From assembly GCF_018918155.1 (NCBI RefSeq), contig NZ_JAHLPY010000013.1, positions 1 to 64,000 of the forward strand: a stretch of DNA of 64,000 nt, given 5' to 3'. Positions 26,368-35,150 of the stretch are shown piece by piece. The first letter of the stretch is position 1. The number at the start of each line of letters is the position of its first letter. The DNA comes from Anaerostipes sp. MSJ-23 (GTDB taxonomy: Bacteria; Bacillota; Clostridia; Lachnospirales; Lachnospiraceae). The notes under the pieces were generated by a model. It searched no databases and was not told the DNA's origin. It worked only from the letters and a program-made list of their open reading frames with translations. The position numbers and the translations under genes were made by a program.

Positions 26368-29007
26368 CTAAGAAATTTGATTTTTTAAAACTTCTTTTGC
26401 TTTTTCTACTGCATCTGGGATACCAGCTGGATTTTTACCACCTGCCTGTGCCATATTTGGACGACCGCCTCCGCCGCCACCGACACATCCGGCAATCTCT
26501 TTGATCAGATTTCCTGCATGGGCTCCTGCCTTCTGGGCTCCATCCGTTACCATTGCTACGAGGAATACTTTGCCGCCTTTTTCAGACGCAAGAACGATGA
26601 CACCTTCCCCAAGTTTTTCTTTCAAATTATCTCCTAGTTCACGAAGTCCATTCATATCAACATCCTCTACCGATGTTGCAAGAAGTTTGATTCCATTAAC
26701 TTCTTCTACTTGATCCATAACGTCTCCAAGGGCATCTTTTGCAAGTTTGCTCTTTAAGGATTCGTTTTCACTCTTTAATTCTTTTACTTCAGCAAGAAGA
26801 GATTCGATTCTTGAAAGTAATCCTGCAGGTGTAGATTTTAATGCCTTTGCTGCTTCTTTCAATTCTTCTTCCTGTTTGTGATAGTATTCAAAAACTCCCT
26901 GATCTGTAACTGCTTCAATTCTTCGTACACCTGATGCTACTCCGGATTCAGAAAGAATCTTAAATGCTGTAATTGCTCCTGTATTTTTTACATGAGTACC
27001 TCCGCAAAGTTCTACAGAGAAATCTCCCATGGATACTACACGAACTTCATCTCCATATTTTTCTCCAAATAAAGCCATTGCTCCTGTTTTTTTTGCATCT
27101 TCCATGGACATTACTTTTGTTACCACTGGAAGATTTTCTGAAATTTTCTCATTGACAATCTTTTCAACTCTCTGAATTTCATCTTCACTCATTGGTGAAA
27201 AATGAGAAAAGTCAAAACGTAAATGACTTGCATTATTCAAAGATCCAGCCTGTTCTACATGAGTTCCAAGCACTTCTCTTAATGCTCTTTGTAATAAATG
27301 CGTTGCACTATGGTTTTTCTCAGCAAGGCTTCTGTTCTTTTCATTGACATGGAAGACTACTTTCTCCCCTAATGTAAAGGTTCCTTCCGTTACATGTCCA
27401 ACATGTCCAATCTTTCCTCCAGACAATTTAATCACATCTTCTACTTCAAAAGCTGCCTTGTCACTTAAGATTACACCTTTATCTGCTTCCTGACCACCAC
27501 TTGTTGCGTAAAATGTTGTCTGATCCGCAATGATCGTTCCCTTGCTTCCTTCTGTAAGTTCTTTTACTACTTCTGTCTCTGTTGTCATAGCAGTGATCGT
27601 TCCATCACATGTCAGAGCATCATATCCAAGGAATTTTGATGTCATCGCAGGATCTAACTGTTCATAAACGGTTGCATCTGCTCCCATATAGTTTGTTGTT
27701 TTTCTTGCAGCTCTTGCAGTTTCTCTTTGTACCTGCATTTCTTTCTCAAATCCATCCTGATCTACACGGAATCCTTTTTCTTCCAGAATTTCGATTGTCA
27801 GATCCAGAGGGAATCCATAAGTATCATAAAGCTTAAATGCATCTTTTCCTGGAAGTTCTTTGACTCCTTTTTCTTTCATGGATTGTTCCATCTCAGAAAG
27901 AATAGAAAGTCCCTGGTCAATTGTTTTATTAAACTGTTTTTCTTCCTGTGACAGATGATTGAAGATAAATTCTGCTTTTTCTTCTAATTCTGGATAACCA
28001 TCTTTAGATTCATGAATGGCTACTTTACTAATATCTGTAAGGAACAGATGATCAATTCCAAGCAGTCTTCCATGTCTTGCCGCACGACGAATCAGGCGGC
28101 GAAGTACATATCCACGGCCTTCATTTGATGGCAAAATACCATCCGATAACATAAATGTTGCAGAACGAATATGGTCTGTGATTACTCGGATAGATACGTC
28201 TGTATCATGATTTTCTCCATATTTTACTCCGGCAACTTCACAAATTTTATCGCGAATCGCTTTAATAGAGTCAACATCAAAGATAGAATCCACTTCCTGT
28301 ACAATGACAGCAAGTCTTTCAAGACCCATTCCTGTATCAATATTTTTCTGTTTTAATTCTGTATAATGATTATGTCCGTCATTTTCAAACTGTGTAAATA
28401 CGTTGTTCCATACTTCCATATAACGGTCGCAATCACATCCTACTGTACAGTCTGGACTTCCGCATCCATATTTTTCTCCACGGTCATAATAAATTTCAGA
28501 ACATGGTCCGCAAGGTCCAGCCCCATGCTCCCAGAAGTTATCTTCTTTTCCAAAACGGAAGATACGTTCTGGTGCAATTCCGATTTCCTTTTCCCAAATT
28601 TCAAATGCTTCGTCATCATCCTGGTATACAGAAGGATAAAGTCGGTCAGGATCCAATCCAATCACTTTTGTTAAAAATTCCCAGGACCACGCAATTGCTT
28701 CATGTTTGAAATAATCTCCAAAAGAGAAGTTTCCAAGCATTTCAAAAAATGTACCATGTCTGGCAGTTTTTCCTACATTTTCAATATCTCCTGTACGGAT
28801 ACATTTCTGGCAGGTTGTCACTCTTGTTCTTGGTGGCACTTCCTGTCCTGTAAAATATGGCTTTAACGGTGCCATTCCCGCATTGATCAACAACAGACTG
28901 TTGTCATTTTTCGGCACAAGAGAAAAACTTTTTAATGCCAAATGTCCTTTACTTTCAAAGAACTCAAGATACATTTTCCTGAGCTCGTTGACTCCATATG
29001 CTCTCAA
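26368..29007 (-). CDS. alaS: Alanine-tRNA ligase
   Basis: Charges tRNA-Ala and edits mischarged Ser or Gly. The length of 879 residues is normal. The class II core starts VNELRKMYLEFFESKGH, with MAPLKPYFTG and the motif-2 region RTGDIENVGKTARHGTFFEMLGN. The editing domain has HSATHLLQRALR and the metal-binding CGGTHVKNTG near 675, and GCVGGGGGGRPNMAQAGG ends the oligomerisation domain. The first codon is TTG at 29007, with AGGAGGATGAAGAA before it; no ATG is better placed. No T-box could be seen in the short upstream region. Confidence 0.98.
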   Translation of the reverse strand: MRAYGVNELRKMYLEFFESKGHLALKSFSLVPKNDNSLLLINAGMAPLKPYFTGQEVPPRTRVTTCQKCIRTGDIENVGKTARHGTFFEMLGNFSFGDYFKHEAIAWSWEFLTKVIGLDPDRLYPSVYQDDDEAFEIWEKEIGIAPERIFRFGKEDNFWEHGAGPCGPCSEIYYDRGEKYGCGSPDCTVGCDCDRYMEVWNNVFTQFENDGHNHYTELKQKNIDTGMGLERLAVIVQEVDSIFDVDSIKAIRDKICEVAGVKYGENHDTDVSIRVITDHIRSATFMLSDGILPSNEGRGYVLRRLIRRAARHGRLLGIDHLFLTDISKVAIHESKDGYPELEEKAEFIFNHLSQEEKQFNKTIDQGLSILSEMEQSMKEKGVKELPGKDAFKLYDTYGFPLDLTIEILEEKGFRVDQDGFEKEMQVQRETARAARKTTNYMGADATVYEQLDPAMTSKFLGYDALTCDGTITAMTTETEVVKELTEGSKGTIIADQTTFYATSGGQEADKGVILSDKAAFEVEDVIKLSGGKIGHVGHVTEGTFTLGEKVVFHVNEKNRSLAEKNHSATHLLQRALREVLGTHVEQAGSLNNASHLRFDFSHFSPMSEDEIQRVEKIVNEKISENLPVVTKVMSMEDAKKTGAMALFGEKYGDEVRVVSMGDFSVELCGGTHVKNTGAITAFKILSESGVASGVRRIEAVTDQGVFEYYHKQEEELKEAAKALKSTPAGLLSRIESLLAEVKELKSENESLKSKLAKDALGDVMDQVEEVNGIKLLATSVEDVDMNGLRELGDNLKEKLGEGVIVLASEKGGKVFLVAMVTDGAQKAGAHAGNLIKEIAGCVGGGGGGRPNMAQAGGKNPAGIPDAVEKAKEVLKNQIS

Positions 29008-29051
29008 TTCTTCATCCTCCTAATGTAATGTTTGTCTATTTTTCCATAACA

Positions 29052-29079
29052 CAAAAGAAAACCTTGAAAAAGGTCTTCT
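29052..29079 (-). terminator. Hairpin after the 41-residue membrane protein gene
   Basis: On the minus strand AGAAGACCTT (29079-29070) pairs, with one wobble, with AAGGTTTTCT (29065-29056) around TTTC, followed by a short T-run. It could be a partial terminator between the small gene and alaS. Confidence 0.55.
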
Positions 29080-29089
29080 TTTGTATTGG

Positions 29090-29215
29090 CTATGCCTGTT
29101 CTTTATTTTTCTTCTGTGACAGATGACTTCCGATCAGTGTTCCACCACCGGCGACTGCAAGTAAAAAAATAAATTTAATCAAATATGAGACTAGTTCTGA
29201 TACAAATGCTGTCAT
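29090..29215 (-). CDS. Small membrane protein, 41 residues
   Basis: A 41-codon reading frame starting MTAFVSELVSYLIKF, with one hydrophobic helix of about 18 residues (FIFLLAVAGGGTLIG) and a basic tail SQKKNKEQA. A strong AAAGGAGGCAAGAT site precedes the ATG, and a near-consensus promoter lies upstream, so I take it as a real gene. Short single-span proteins of this type occur in related Clostridia without known function. It lies between the his operon and alaS. Confidence 0.75.
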   Translation of the reverse strand: MTAFVSELVSYLIKFIFLLAVAGGGTLIGSHLSQKKNKEQA

Positions 29216-29243
29216 ATCTTGCCTCCTTTATCTTATAGAACTG

Positions 29244-29272
29244 ATTATATCAAATAAGAAAGAGAATGACAA
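29244..29272 (-). promoter_or_regulatory. Promoter of the 41-residue gene (and probably alaS)
   Basis: On the minus strand TTGTCA (29272-29267), 17-base spacer, TATAAT (29249-29244), about 28 bases before the ATG at 29215. Confidence 0.8.
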
Positions 29273-29307
29273 TTCTTTGTTATAAGTTTTTCCATTTCCA
29301 AGATTAC

Positions 29308-29655
29308 TTATTCTTCCTCATTGTTCATAATCTCTGTAAAAAAGCAAGAATAATGACCGGTATGACAGGCTGCTCCAACCTGACGTACCTTTGCAAGCAA
29401 CGTATCCTTGTCACAGTCAATCGTTAAGGATTTTACATATTGATAATGCCCTGATGTCTCTCCTTTGATCCAAAGTTCCTGACGACTTCTGCTATAGTAT
29501 GTCATAATACCGGTTTCTACGGTCTTTTCAAACGCTTCTTTTGTCATATAAGCAACCATCAAGACTTCTAGCGTTTTATCATCCTGTGTTACGACTGTCA
29601 GCATTCCATCACTGTTTAATTTAAAATCTTCAAAAGAAAGTGTACTTTTCCCCAT
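29308..29655 (-). CDS. hisI: Phosphoribosyl-AMP cyclohydrolase
   Basis: Opens the purine ring of phosphoribosyl-AMP in histidine synthesis. The 115-residue HisI domain shows VAYMTKEAFEKTVETG, YYSRSRQELWIKGETSGH and the zinc-binding CDKDTLLAKVRQVGAACHTGHYSCF. The phosphoribosyl-ATP pyrophosphatase domain (HisE) is not fused and not nearby. The start at 29655 has AAAGGAG upstream and sits one base after the hisB stop, so the two are coupled. It is the last gene in the visible his operon. Confidence 0.96.
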   Translation of the reverse strand: MGKSTLSFEDFKLNSDGMLTVVTQDDKTLEVLMVAYMTKEAFEKTVETGIMTYYSRSRQELWIKGETSGHYQYVKSLTIDCDKDTLLAKVRQVGAACHTGHYSCFFTEIMNNEEE

Positions 29656-29656
29656 T

Positions 29657-30244
29657 TTAAAGTGCTCCTTTCGTTGATAAAACATCTGTAATCCTTGGAT
29701 CCATTCCCGTTGCTTCATCCAAAGACTTTGCAAATGCCTTAAATGCTGCTTCTATGATATGATGATTATTTTCTCCATCCAACTTTTTCAGATGCAGATT
29801 CATGGCTGCTCCATAAGAAATCGCATAGAAAAATTCATTTACCATTTCTGTATCAAATTCTCCAACACGATCCACGGTAAAGGTAAGATTGGATGAATAA
29901 TAAGGTCTTCCACAAAGATCGATTCCGCAAAGAACCAGTGTTTCATCCATCGGAAGAATAAAAGAACCATATCTGCGGATTCCTTTTTTATCTCCAACTG
30001 CCTGTTTGATTGCTTCTCCAAGAACAATTCCGACATCCTCAATCGTATGATGGCAATCTACATAAAGATCTCCCTCGACTTCAACATCAAGATCAAAAAA
30101 GCCATGTTTTGCAAAGCTGTTTAACATATGATCGAAAAAACCAATCCCTGTATGAATATTTCCTTTTCCACTTCCATCCAGATCAAGTGTCATTTTAATC
30201 TTTGTCTCACTTGTATTTCGTTCTATCGAAACGCTTCTGCTCAT
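29657..30244 (-). CDS. hisB: Imidazoleglycerol-phosphate dehydratase
   Basis: A manganese enzyme that dehydrates imidazoleglycerol phosphate. The 195-residue monofunctional form has GIGFFDHMLNSFAKHG, DCHHTIEDVGIVLG and the second half's NNHHIIEAAFKAFAKS, together giving the His-rich metal sites. No histidinol-phosphatase domain is fused. It lies 17 bases after hisD in the same operon. Confidence 0.97.
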   Translation of the reverse strand: MSRSVSIERNTSETKIKMTLDLDGSGKGNIHTGIGFFDHMLNSFAKHGFFDLDVEVEGDLYVDCHHTIEDVGIVLGEAIKQAVGDKKGIRRYGSFILPMDETLVLCGIDLCGRPYYSSNLTFTVDRVGEFDTEMVNEFFYAISYGAAMNLHLKKLDGENNHHIIEAAFKAFAKSLDEATGMDPRITDVLSTKGAL

Positions 30245-30261
30245 AAATCAACCGATCCTTT

Positions 30262-31560
30262 CTATTTGTCTTCTTCAAATCGTACTTTCATAGAATTTGC
30301 ATGTGCTGTTAATTTTTCCTGATTTGCAAAGAACTCAATATCTTTATGCACAGGTTCTAATGCTTCTCTAGAATAATAGATCACACTTGATTTTTTAATA
30401 AAGTCATCCACACTTAATGGTGAGAAGAATTTTGCAGTTCCATTTGTTGGCAATACATGGTTTGGTCCTGCGAAATAATCACCCAATGGCTCACAGCTGT
30501 GAGAACCAAGGAAAATAGCTCCTGCATTTTTAATTCTTGTCATAGTATCAAATGGATTTGCCGTCATAATTTCCATATGTTCAGATGCAATCGAATTTGC
30601 TACATCCACCGCTTCTTTCATATCTTTGGCAATTAAAATATAACCAAATGATTCTAATGATTTTTCAATAATTTCTTTTCTTGAAAGAACCTTTAAGAAT
30701 CCATCAATTTCTTTGGATACCTGCTGTGCAAGCTCTTCGCTGGTTGTTACAAGGATTGCACTCGCCATTTCATCATGTTCTGCCTGAGACAATAAATCTG
30801 CTGCCACATAACGTGGATTTGCTATTTCATCGGCAAGAACAAGAATTTCACTTGGTCCTGCAATAGAATCAATGCTTACATTTCCATATACTGCTTTCTT
30901 TGCAAGTGCTACAAAAATATTTCCAGGTCCTACAATTTTATCTACTTTTGGGACAGATTCCGTTCCAAAGGCTAATGCTGCAATTGCCTGAGCCCCTCCG
31001 ACTTTATAAATTTTGGAAGCACCGGCTTCTTTTGCTGCTACCAATGTATTCGCTGTGACCTTTCCATCTTTTCCAGGAGGTGTTGTCATAATGATATTTT
31101 TTACACCAGCAACATGAGCAGGAACAATGTTCATCAATACAGAAGAAGGATATACCGCTTTTCCTCCAGGTACATAAACGCCACAACTTTCCATTGGTGT
31201 TACTTTCTGTCCAAGCATTACCCCATCTTCTCTTGTCTCAAACCAACTTTTCTGCAGCTGTTTTTCATGGAAATCACGAATATTTTTAATTGCTTTTCGA
31301 ATCACTTCGATCAGCTGATCATCGACTTCTTCATAAGCTTCTTTTATTTCTTCTTCCGTAACAAGAATATTTTCTGGTGTAATCGTTGCTCCATCAAACT
31401 GGCGTGTATAATCAAAAACTGCCTGATCTCCGTTTTCTTTTACATTTGCAATAATTGCATCTACTTTTTCCTGATACCCATCATAGTGATTTGGACTTCT
31501 CTTTAATAAATCCGATAAAATATTTTCAATTGAATCTTCATTTACTTTTACAATTCTCAT
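30262..31560 (-). CDS. hisD: Histidinol dehydrogenase
   Basis: Performs the last two oxidations to histidine with NAD+ and a zinc ion. The 432-residue protein shows CGVYVPGGKAVYPSSVLMN, GPGNIFVALAKK, IAGPSEILVLAD and DLLSQAEHDEMASAILVTTS, and the later LGDYFAGPNHVLPTNGTA with catalytic His. It lies 11 bases after hisG. Confidence 0.97.
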   Translation of the reverse strand: MRIVKVNEDSIENILSDLLKRSPNHYDGYQEKVDAIIANVKENGDQAVFDYTRQFDGATITPENILVTEEEIKEAYEEVDDQLIEVIRKAIKNIRDFHEKQLQKSWFETREDGVMLGQKVTPMESCGVYVPGGKAVYPSSVLMNIVPAHVAGVKNIIMTTPPGKDGKVTANTLVAAKEAGASKIYKVGGAQAIAALAFGTESVPKVDKIVGPGNIFVALAKKAVYGNVSIDSIAGPSEILVLADEIANPRYVAADLLSQAEHDEMASAILVTTSEELAQQVSKEIDGFLKVLSRKEIIEKSLESFGYILIAKDMKEAVDVANSIASEHMEIMTANPFDTMTRIKNAGAIFLGSHSCEPLGDYFAGPNHVLPTNGTAKFFSPLSVDDFIKKSSVIYYSREALEPVHKDIEFFANQEKLTAHANSMKVRFEEDK

Positions 31561-31571
31561 TTTTATTCCCT

Positions 31572-32219
31572 CTATTTCTTTTCATCTAGTAATTTCTTTA
31601 ATGCAGTTACAATCTGACTGATTCGTTCCTGTTCCATCTTCTGACTAACCTGGTTTACAACCATACGAGCAGATAACGGACAAACTTCTTCCAATACCTC
31701 CAGCCCGTTTTCTCGTAACGTTGTACCCGTTTCTACAATATCGACAATGACTTCTGACAATCCAACAATTGGTGCAAGCTCTACGGATCCATTTAATTTT
31801 ACAATCTCTACCGTCTGAAGCTTTTGATTATTAAAATATTCTTTTGCAATATGCGGATATTTGGAAGCAACACGAATAATTTCATTTCCTGTCAAATATT
31901 TTTTTGCTTCTTTCGGTCCACAAACGCACATCTTGCATGCTCCAAATTTCAGATCCAGCACTTCATAAAGATTTCTTCCTTCTTCCAAAATCGTATCTTT
32001 CCCTACGACCCCGATATCTGCCGCACCATATTCTACATACGTTGGTACATCACTGGCTTTTGACAGGAAAAATTTTAATTTTAAATCTTCATTTGTAAAA
32101 ATCAGTTTCCTTGTCTTTTCATCTTTCATCTCTTCACAGGTAATTCCAATCTGTTCCAGCAATGATAACGTTTTCTTTGCCAGGCGCCCTTTTGCCAGTG
32201 CAAATGTAATATATCTCAT
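31572..32219 (-). CDS. hisG: ATP phosphoribosyltransferase, short form
   Basis: First committed step of histidine synthesis. At 215 residues it is the short catalytic form lacking the C-terminal regulatory domain, so it needs HisZ, encoded just upstream. The signatures are [34 protein letters not shown] and [15 protein letters not shown]. Feedback by histidine would act through the HisZ subunit in the known HisG-HisZ complex. It follows hisZ by 30 bases. Confidence 0.97.
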   Translation of the reverse strand: MRYITFALAKGRLAKKTLSLLEQIGITCEEMKDEKTRKLIFTNEDLKLKFFLSKASDVPTYVEYGAADIGVVGKDTILEEGRNLYEVLDLKFGACKMCVCGPKEAKKYLTGNEIIRVASKYPHIAKEYFNNQKLQTVEIVKLNGSVELAPIVGLSEVIVDIVETGTTLRENGLEVLEEVCPLSARMVVNQVSQKMEQERISQIVTALKKLLDEKK

Positions 32220-32249
32220 GGTTCTTTTTTCCTTTCTGCTCTTTATAAT

Positions 32250-33434
32250 TTAATTAAAAAAGTAAAGTACTTCACCAAAACGATGTTTTTCCCCGAACTT
32301 TTCATAATCTTCTTTCGTACATTCTGAATTTTTTCGCTCCAAAATTACTTTCTGTCCTTTCGAACGCAGTTCATTTGCTTTTGCAACAGCATCTTTCATT
32401 AGATCTTCACTGTAAACAATCATCGTATCGGTTGAATCTGCTTCCATTGCAATTCCCTGTCTTGATAAAGCCATCATAAGTTCATCTAATACAATTGCAA
32501 AACCAACAGATGGCGCTTTCTTTCCAAATTGTTCTATCAGATTATCGTAACGTCCACCTTTTAAAATTGCATCTCCCGTTCCATAAGTATATCCTTTAAA
32601 AATAATTCCAGTATAATAATTATGTTTGTTTAACATTCCAAGATCAAAACTTACATATTTTTCTTTTCCATATAATTTTAAGATATCATAAACTTTACGA
32701 AGTCTCTCGATTGCTTTCTTTGACAGCGAATTTTCTACCATAGCTTCTGCCTGATCCAAAATGGCAACATCTCCATTTAGTTCATTAAAGCGAAGGAATA
32801 CTTCTTTTATTTTTTCTGGAATTTCAAGATTTTCTACATATTCCATCAAGCCAAAATAATTTTTATTTAAAATAAATTCTCTTAATTCTAAATGAATATT
32901 TTCATCCTCAATTGTATTGGTAAGTCCCTCAAAAAACTCTACCTCTCCAATCGAAATTCGAAAATCTGTAAGTCCAGCTGTAAGGAAACAATCGATTGCC
33001 ATAGCAATCACTTCACTGTCTGCCTGTGCAGAATCATCATTCACAAGTTCGGCTCCAAGCTGACATGTTTCTTTTAATTTCAGCTGATAGCTTGAGTTAT
33101 TCAAAAATACATTTCCTGCATAGCAAAGACGAATTCCCATTTTTTCATCACTGAAATATTTTGCAACGCAGCGTGCAATTGATGGTGTCACATCCGGACG
33201 AAGCACAAGTGTATTTCCTTCTCGATCAAAAAACTTATACATTTCTCTGGAAGATACGGTTCCTTTTTCACTATTAAAGACATCAAAAAATTCAAACCCC
33301 GGCGTACGAATGCCTTCATAACCATAAGAGGCAAAAACTTTTTCTAATTTTTCTTTTAACTTGCTTCGTTGTCTACATTCTATTCCATAAACATCACGAA
33401 CACCTTCCGGTGTATGAACTCTTTTCTTATTCAT
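32250..33434 (-). CDS. hisZ: ATP phosphoribosyltransferase regulatory subunit
   Basis: HisZ resembles histidyl-tRNA synthetase but lacks tRNA charging and acts as the regulatory partner of short HisG. The 394-residue protein begins THTPEGVRDV-like (VHTPEGVRDVYGIEC) and shows motif 2-like LVLRPDVTPSIARCVAKYF and GMLNKHNYYTGIIFKGYTYG, GGRYDNLIEQFGK. Its place at the head of a his operon next to short hisG decides against a second hisS. It is the first gene of hisZGDBI. Confidence 0.95.
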   Translation of the reverse strand: MNKKRVHTPEGVRDVYGIECRQRSKLKEKLEKVFASYGYEGIRTPGFEFFDVFNSEKGTVSSREMYKFFDREGNTLVLRPDVTPSIARCVAKYFSDEKMGIRLCYAGNVFLNNSSYQLKLKETCQLGAELVNDDSAQADSEVIAMAIDCFLTAGLTDFRISIGEVEFFEGLTNTIEDENIHLELREFILNKNYFGLMEYVENLEIPEKIKEVFLRFNELNGDVAILDQAEAMVENSLSKKAIERLRKVYDILKLYGKEKYVSFDLGMLNKHNYYTGIIFKGYTYGTGDAILKGGRYDNLIEQFGKKAPSVGFAIVLDELMMALSRQGIAMEADSTDTMIVYSEDLMKDAVAKANELRSKGQKVILERKNSECTKEDYEKFGEKHRFGEVLYFFN

Positions 33435-33492
33435 TCTTTTTTACTCCTTGTTACTTTATCGAATTAAAGTGATAATTCGTTAATACGTGAAA

Positions 33493-33530
33493 CACTCTAG
33501 TATTGTATCAATACCAGAGTGCTTTGTCAA
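33493..33530 (-). promoter_or_regulatory. his operon promoter with a 29-base dyad operator
   Basis: On the minus strand TTGACA (33530-33525), 17-base spacer, TACAAT (33507-33502), close to consensus. A dyad of two 13-base arms (33493-33505 and 33509-33521, one mismatch that is a G-T pair in RNA) around a 3-base centre covers the spacer, the -10 and the start point. This placement suggests a repressor site. TrpR-like regulators (YerC/HisR) have been proposed for his genes in Firmicutes, but I cannot tell which protein binds here. Confidence 0.75.
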
Positions 33531-33561
33531 CTACACGACCTTTTCTCTTTATAAACTTTTT

Positions 33562-34569
33562 TTACAGATCAAACATTTCCTGCTCTATATTTTCTGCAAT
33601 CTCCAACGGATCCTGCAAAAGAGGAATGTCACAATATTGACAGATATCATCCAAAGCTCCAAAAATCCAAGGATTTCTTGCTTTAATTGCTTTCATCTTT
33701 CCATGCTGTTCTACAAAGGCTACAAAGAAATTTAATGCCATATCGATTTCGCTTTCATCTGGATTTAAGACTTCTGCAGTAATGATCTCCTCATTGGTAG
33801 CATCGACTGCCAAAAATAACAGTGGATGAACCGGACGATCATATGCTTCATCTTCTACCACGGTATTGGTATAATTAAAATCAAGCAAAACTTCGATATC
33901 CACTGGTGGTCTTTCATTTAACCGTTCTCTTAATGCATCATCATCGATCTGAATCGATGGAAAGGCTTTTTCTGCATCTGGAAGCATTTGTGCAAACATT
34001 TTCCATGTTTTACTTTCATGATCATAAGCGCGGCATAAACACTCTCCTTCTTCAAAATGGACTTCGATTGTTCCATCAAGAAGAGCACGAACTGCCATAA
34101 TCACATTTTTATAAACATTGACCATTAGCGTAGCTTCTCTTTCATCCAAAATACATGGACGGAACCGATTATTATGAGATAAGAAGAAAATCCATTCTCC
34201 ATCCCCACAAAATTCAACTCCGATCTGTTTTAAAATTTCAGCACTTTCTGGCGGAAGATCTTCTTTATTTCCCCAGTATGTGTAAAGGCACGTCTGTTCA
34301 TATGCTACATACTCTGGCGGAAGATTTAATTCTTCTCCAGAAATAACCATGGCAAAATCTCCAAGTCCATCCAATCCTTCATAAACTGCGATCCCTTTCA
34401 AGGGATCTCCATCTCCTGTAAAACTTACAAATACTGGCTCATCATCATCTTCTAAACCAATACTTAAAAGATCTGTATCTCCTAAAAATTTCCACGGATT
34501 TAATGCATTAAGCTCCTTGGCAAGTTCATATAATTCTTTCCATAACTCTAACGATGCTTTCTTTCTCAA
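33562..34569 (-). CDS. Uncharacterised protein (DUF7309/DUF6930-like)
   Basis: A 335-residue soluble acidic protein. I recognise only a general likeness to conserved DUF7309/DUF6930-type proteins: an opening SLELWKELYELAKELNALNPW, a middle section FVSFTGDGDPLKGIAVYEG, then a C-terminal half with FNYTNTVVEDEAYDRPVHPLLFL-like beta-rich text and VEQHGKMKAIKARNPW. No catalytic or binding residues can be named. It stands alone between mgsA and the his operon, 32 bases after mgsA on the same strand. Confidence 0.7.
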   Translation of the reverse strand: MRKKASLELWKELYELAKELNALNPWKFLGDTDLLSIGLEDDDEPVFVSFTGDGDPLKGIAVYEGLDGLGDFAMVISGEELNLPPEYVAYEQTCLYTYWGNKEDLPPESAEILKQIGVEFCGDGEWIFFLSHNNRFRPCILDEREATLMVNVYKNVIMAVRALLDGTIEVHFEEGECLCRAYDHESKTWKMFAQMLPDAEKAFPSIQIDDDALRERLNERPPVDIEVLLDFNYTNTVVEDEAYDRPVHPLLFLAVDATNEEIITAEVLNPDESEIDMALNFFVAFVEQHGKMKAIKARNPWIFGALDDICQYCDIPLLQDPLEIAENIEQEMFDL

Positions 34570-34601
34570 AATGATTTTCCCCCTGCAGTTATACCATTGT
34601 C

Positions 34602-35072
34602 TTATAATGTTTTTGCTCTATCTGCTACATTTTTCTGAAAATCCATCACATGATGCTGATATTCTTCATCCATATATTTCGATGTAATCATAAAATCTGC
34701 AGTTGCTTTGTTATTTGCAATTGGAATGTCATAAAGCTGTGCAATTCGAAGCAATGCTTTTACATCCGGATCATGCGGCTGTGCAGTCAGTGGATCAGAA
34801 AAGAAAATGACAAAATCAATATTTCCTTCTACAATCTGTGCACCGATTTGCTGATCACCTCCAAGAGGGCCGCTGTGATATCCTTTTACCGGAAGTCCTG
34901 TTGCCTCAGCAACCATTTTTGCCGTTGTTCCGGTACCACACAGAAAATGTTTTTTTAGTATGTCTTTATTGTCATCACACCATTGAATCAGCTCTTTTTT
35001 CATCCCATCATGTGCAATCAGTGCAATTTTTTTCTGTTTTTCGATGGTTACGGTAATATAGTCCTTTGCCAT
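34602..35072 (-). CDS. mgsA: Methylglyoxal synthase
   Basis: Converts dihydroxyacetone phosphate to methylglyoxal and phosphate, a bypass of lower glycolysis under phosphate limitation. The 156-residue protein has IALIAHDGMKKELIQW, the phosphate-binding GTGTTAKMVAE, and SGPLGGDQQIGAQI with the catalytic Asp of the GGDQQ motif, then SDPLTAQPHDPDVKALLRI. These are the family hallmarks. Confidence 0.97.
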   Translation of the reverse strand: MAKDYITVTIEKQKKIALIAHDGMKKELIQWCDDNKDILKKHFLCGTGTTAKMVAEATGLPVKGYHSGPLGGDQQIGAQIVEGNIDFVIFFSDPLTAQPHDPDVKALLRIAQLYDIPIANNKATADFMITSKYMDEEYQHHVMDFQKNVADRAKTL

Positions 35073-35150
35073 ATTTTTTCTCCTTTATGCTTCCTTTCTA
35101 AAAGAAATGATAAGTTTATGATTTTCTTTTTCATTATAGCAAGTTTATAT

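Noticed and set aside
29008-29300. A T-box riboswitch before alaS
   Set aside because: The interval is short, holds a small gene and a simple hairpin, and I found no T-box core sequence.
32250-33434. hisZ as a histidyl-tRNA synthetase
   Set aside because: Place at the head of a his operon beside short-form hisG and lack of a clear anticodon-binding domain favour HisZ.
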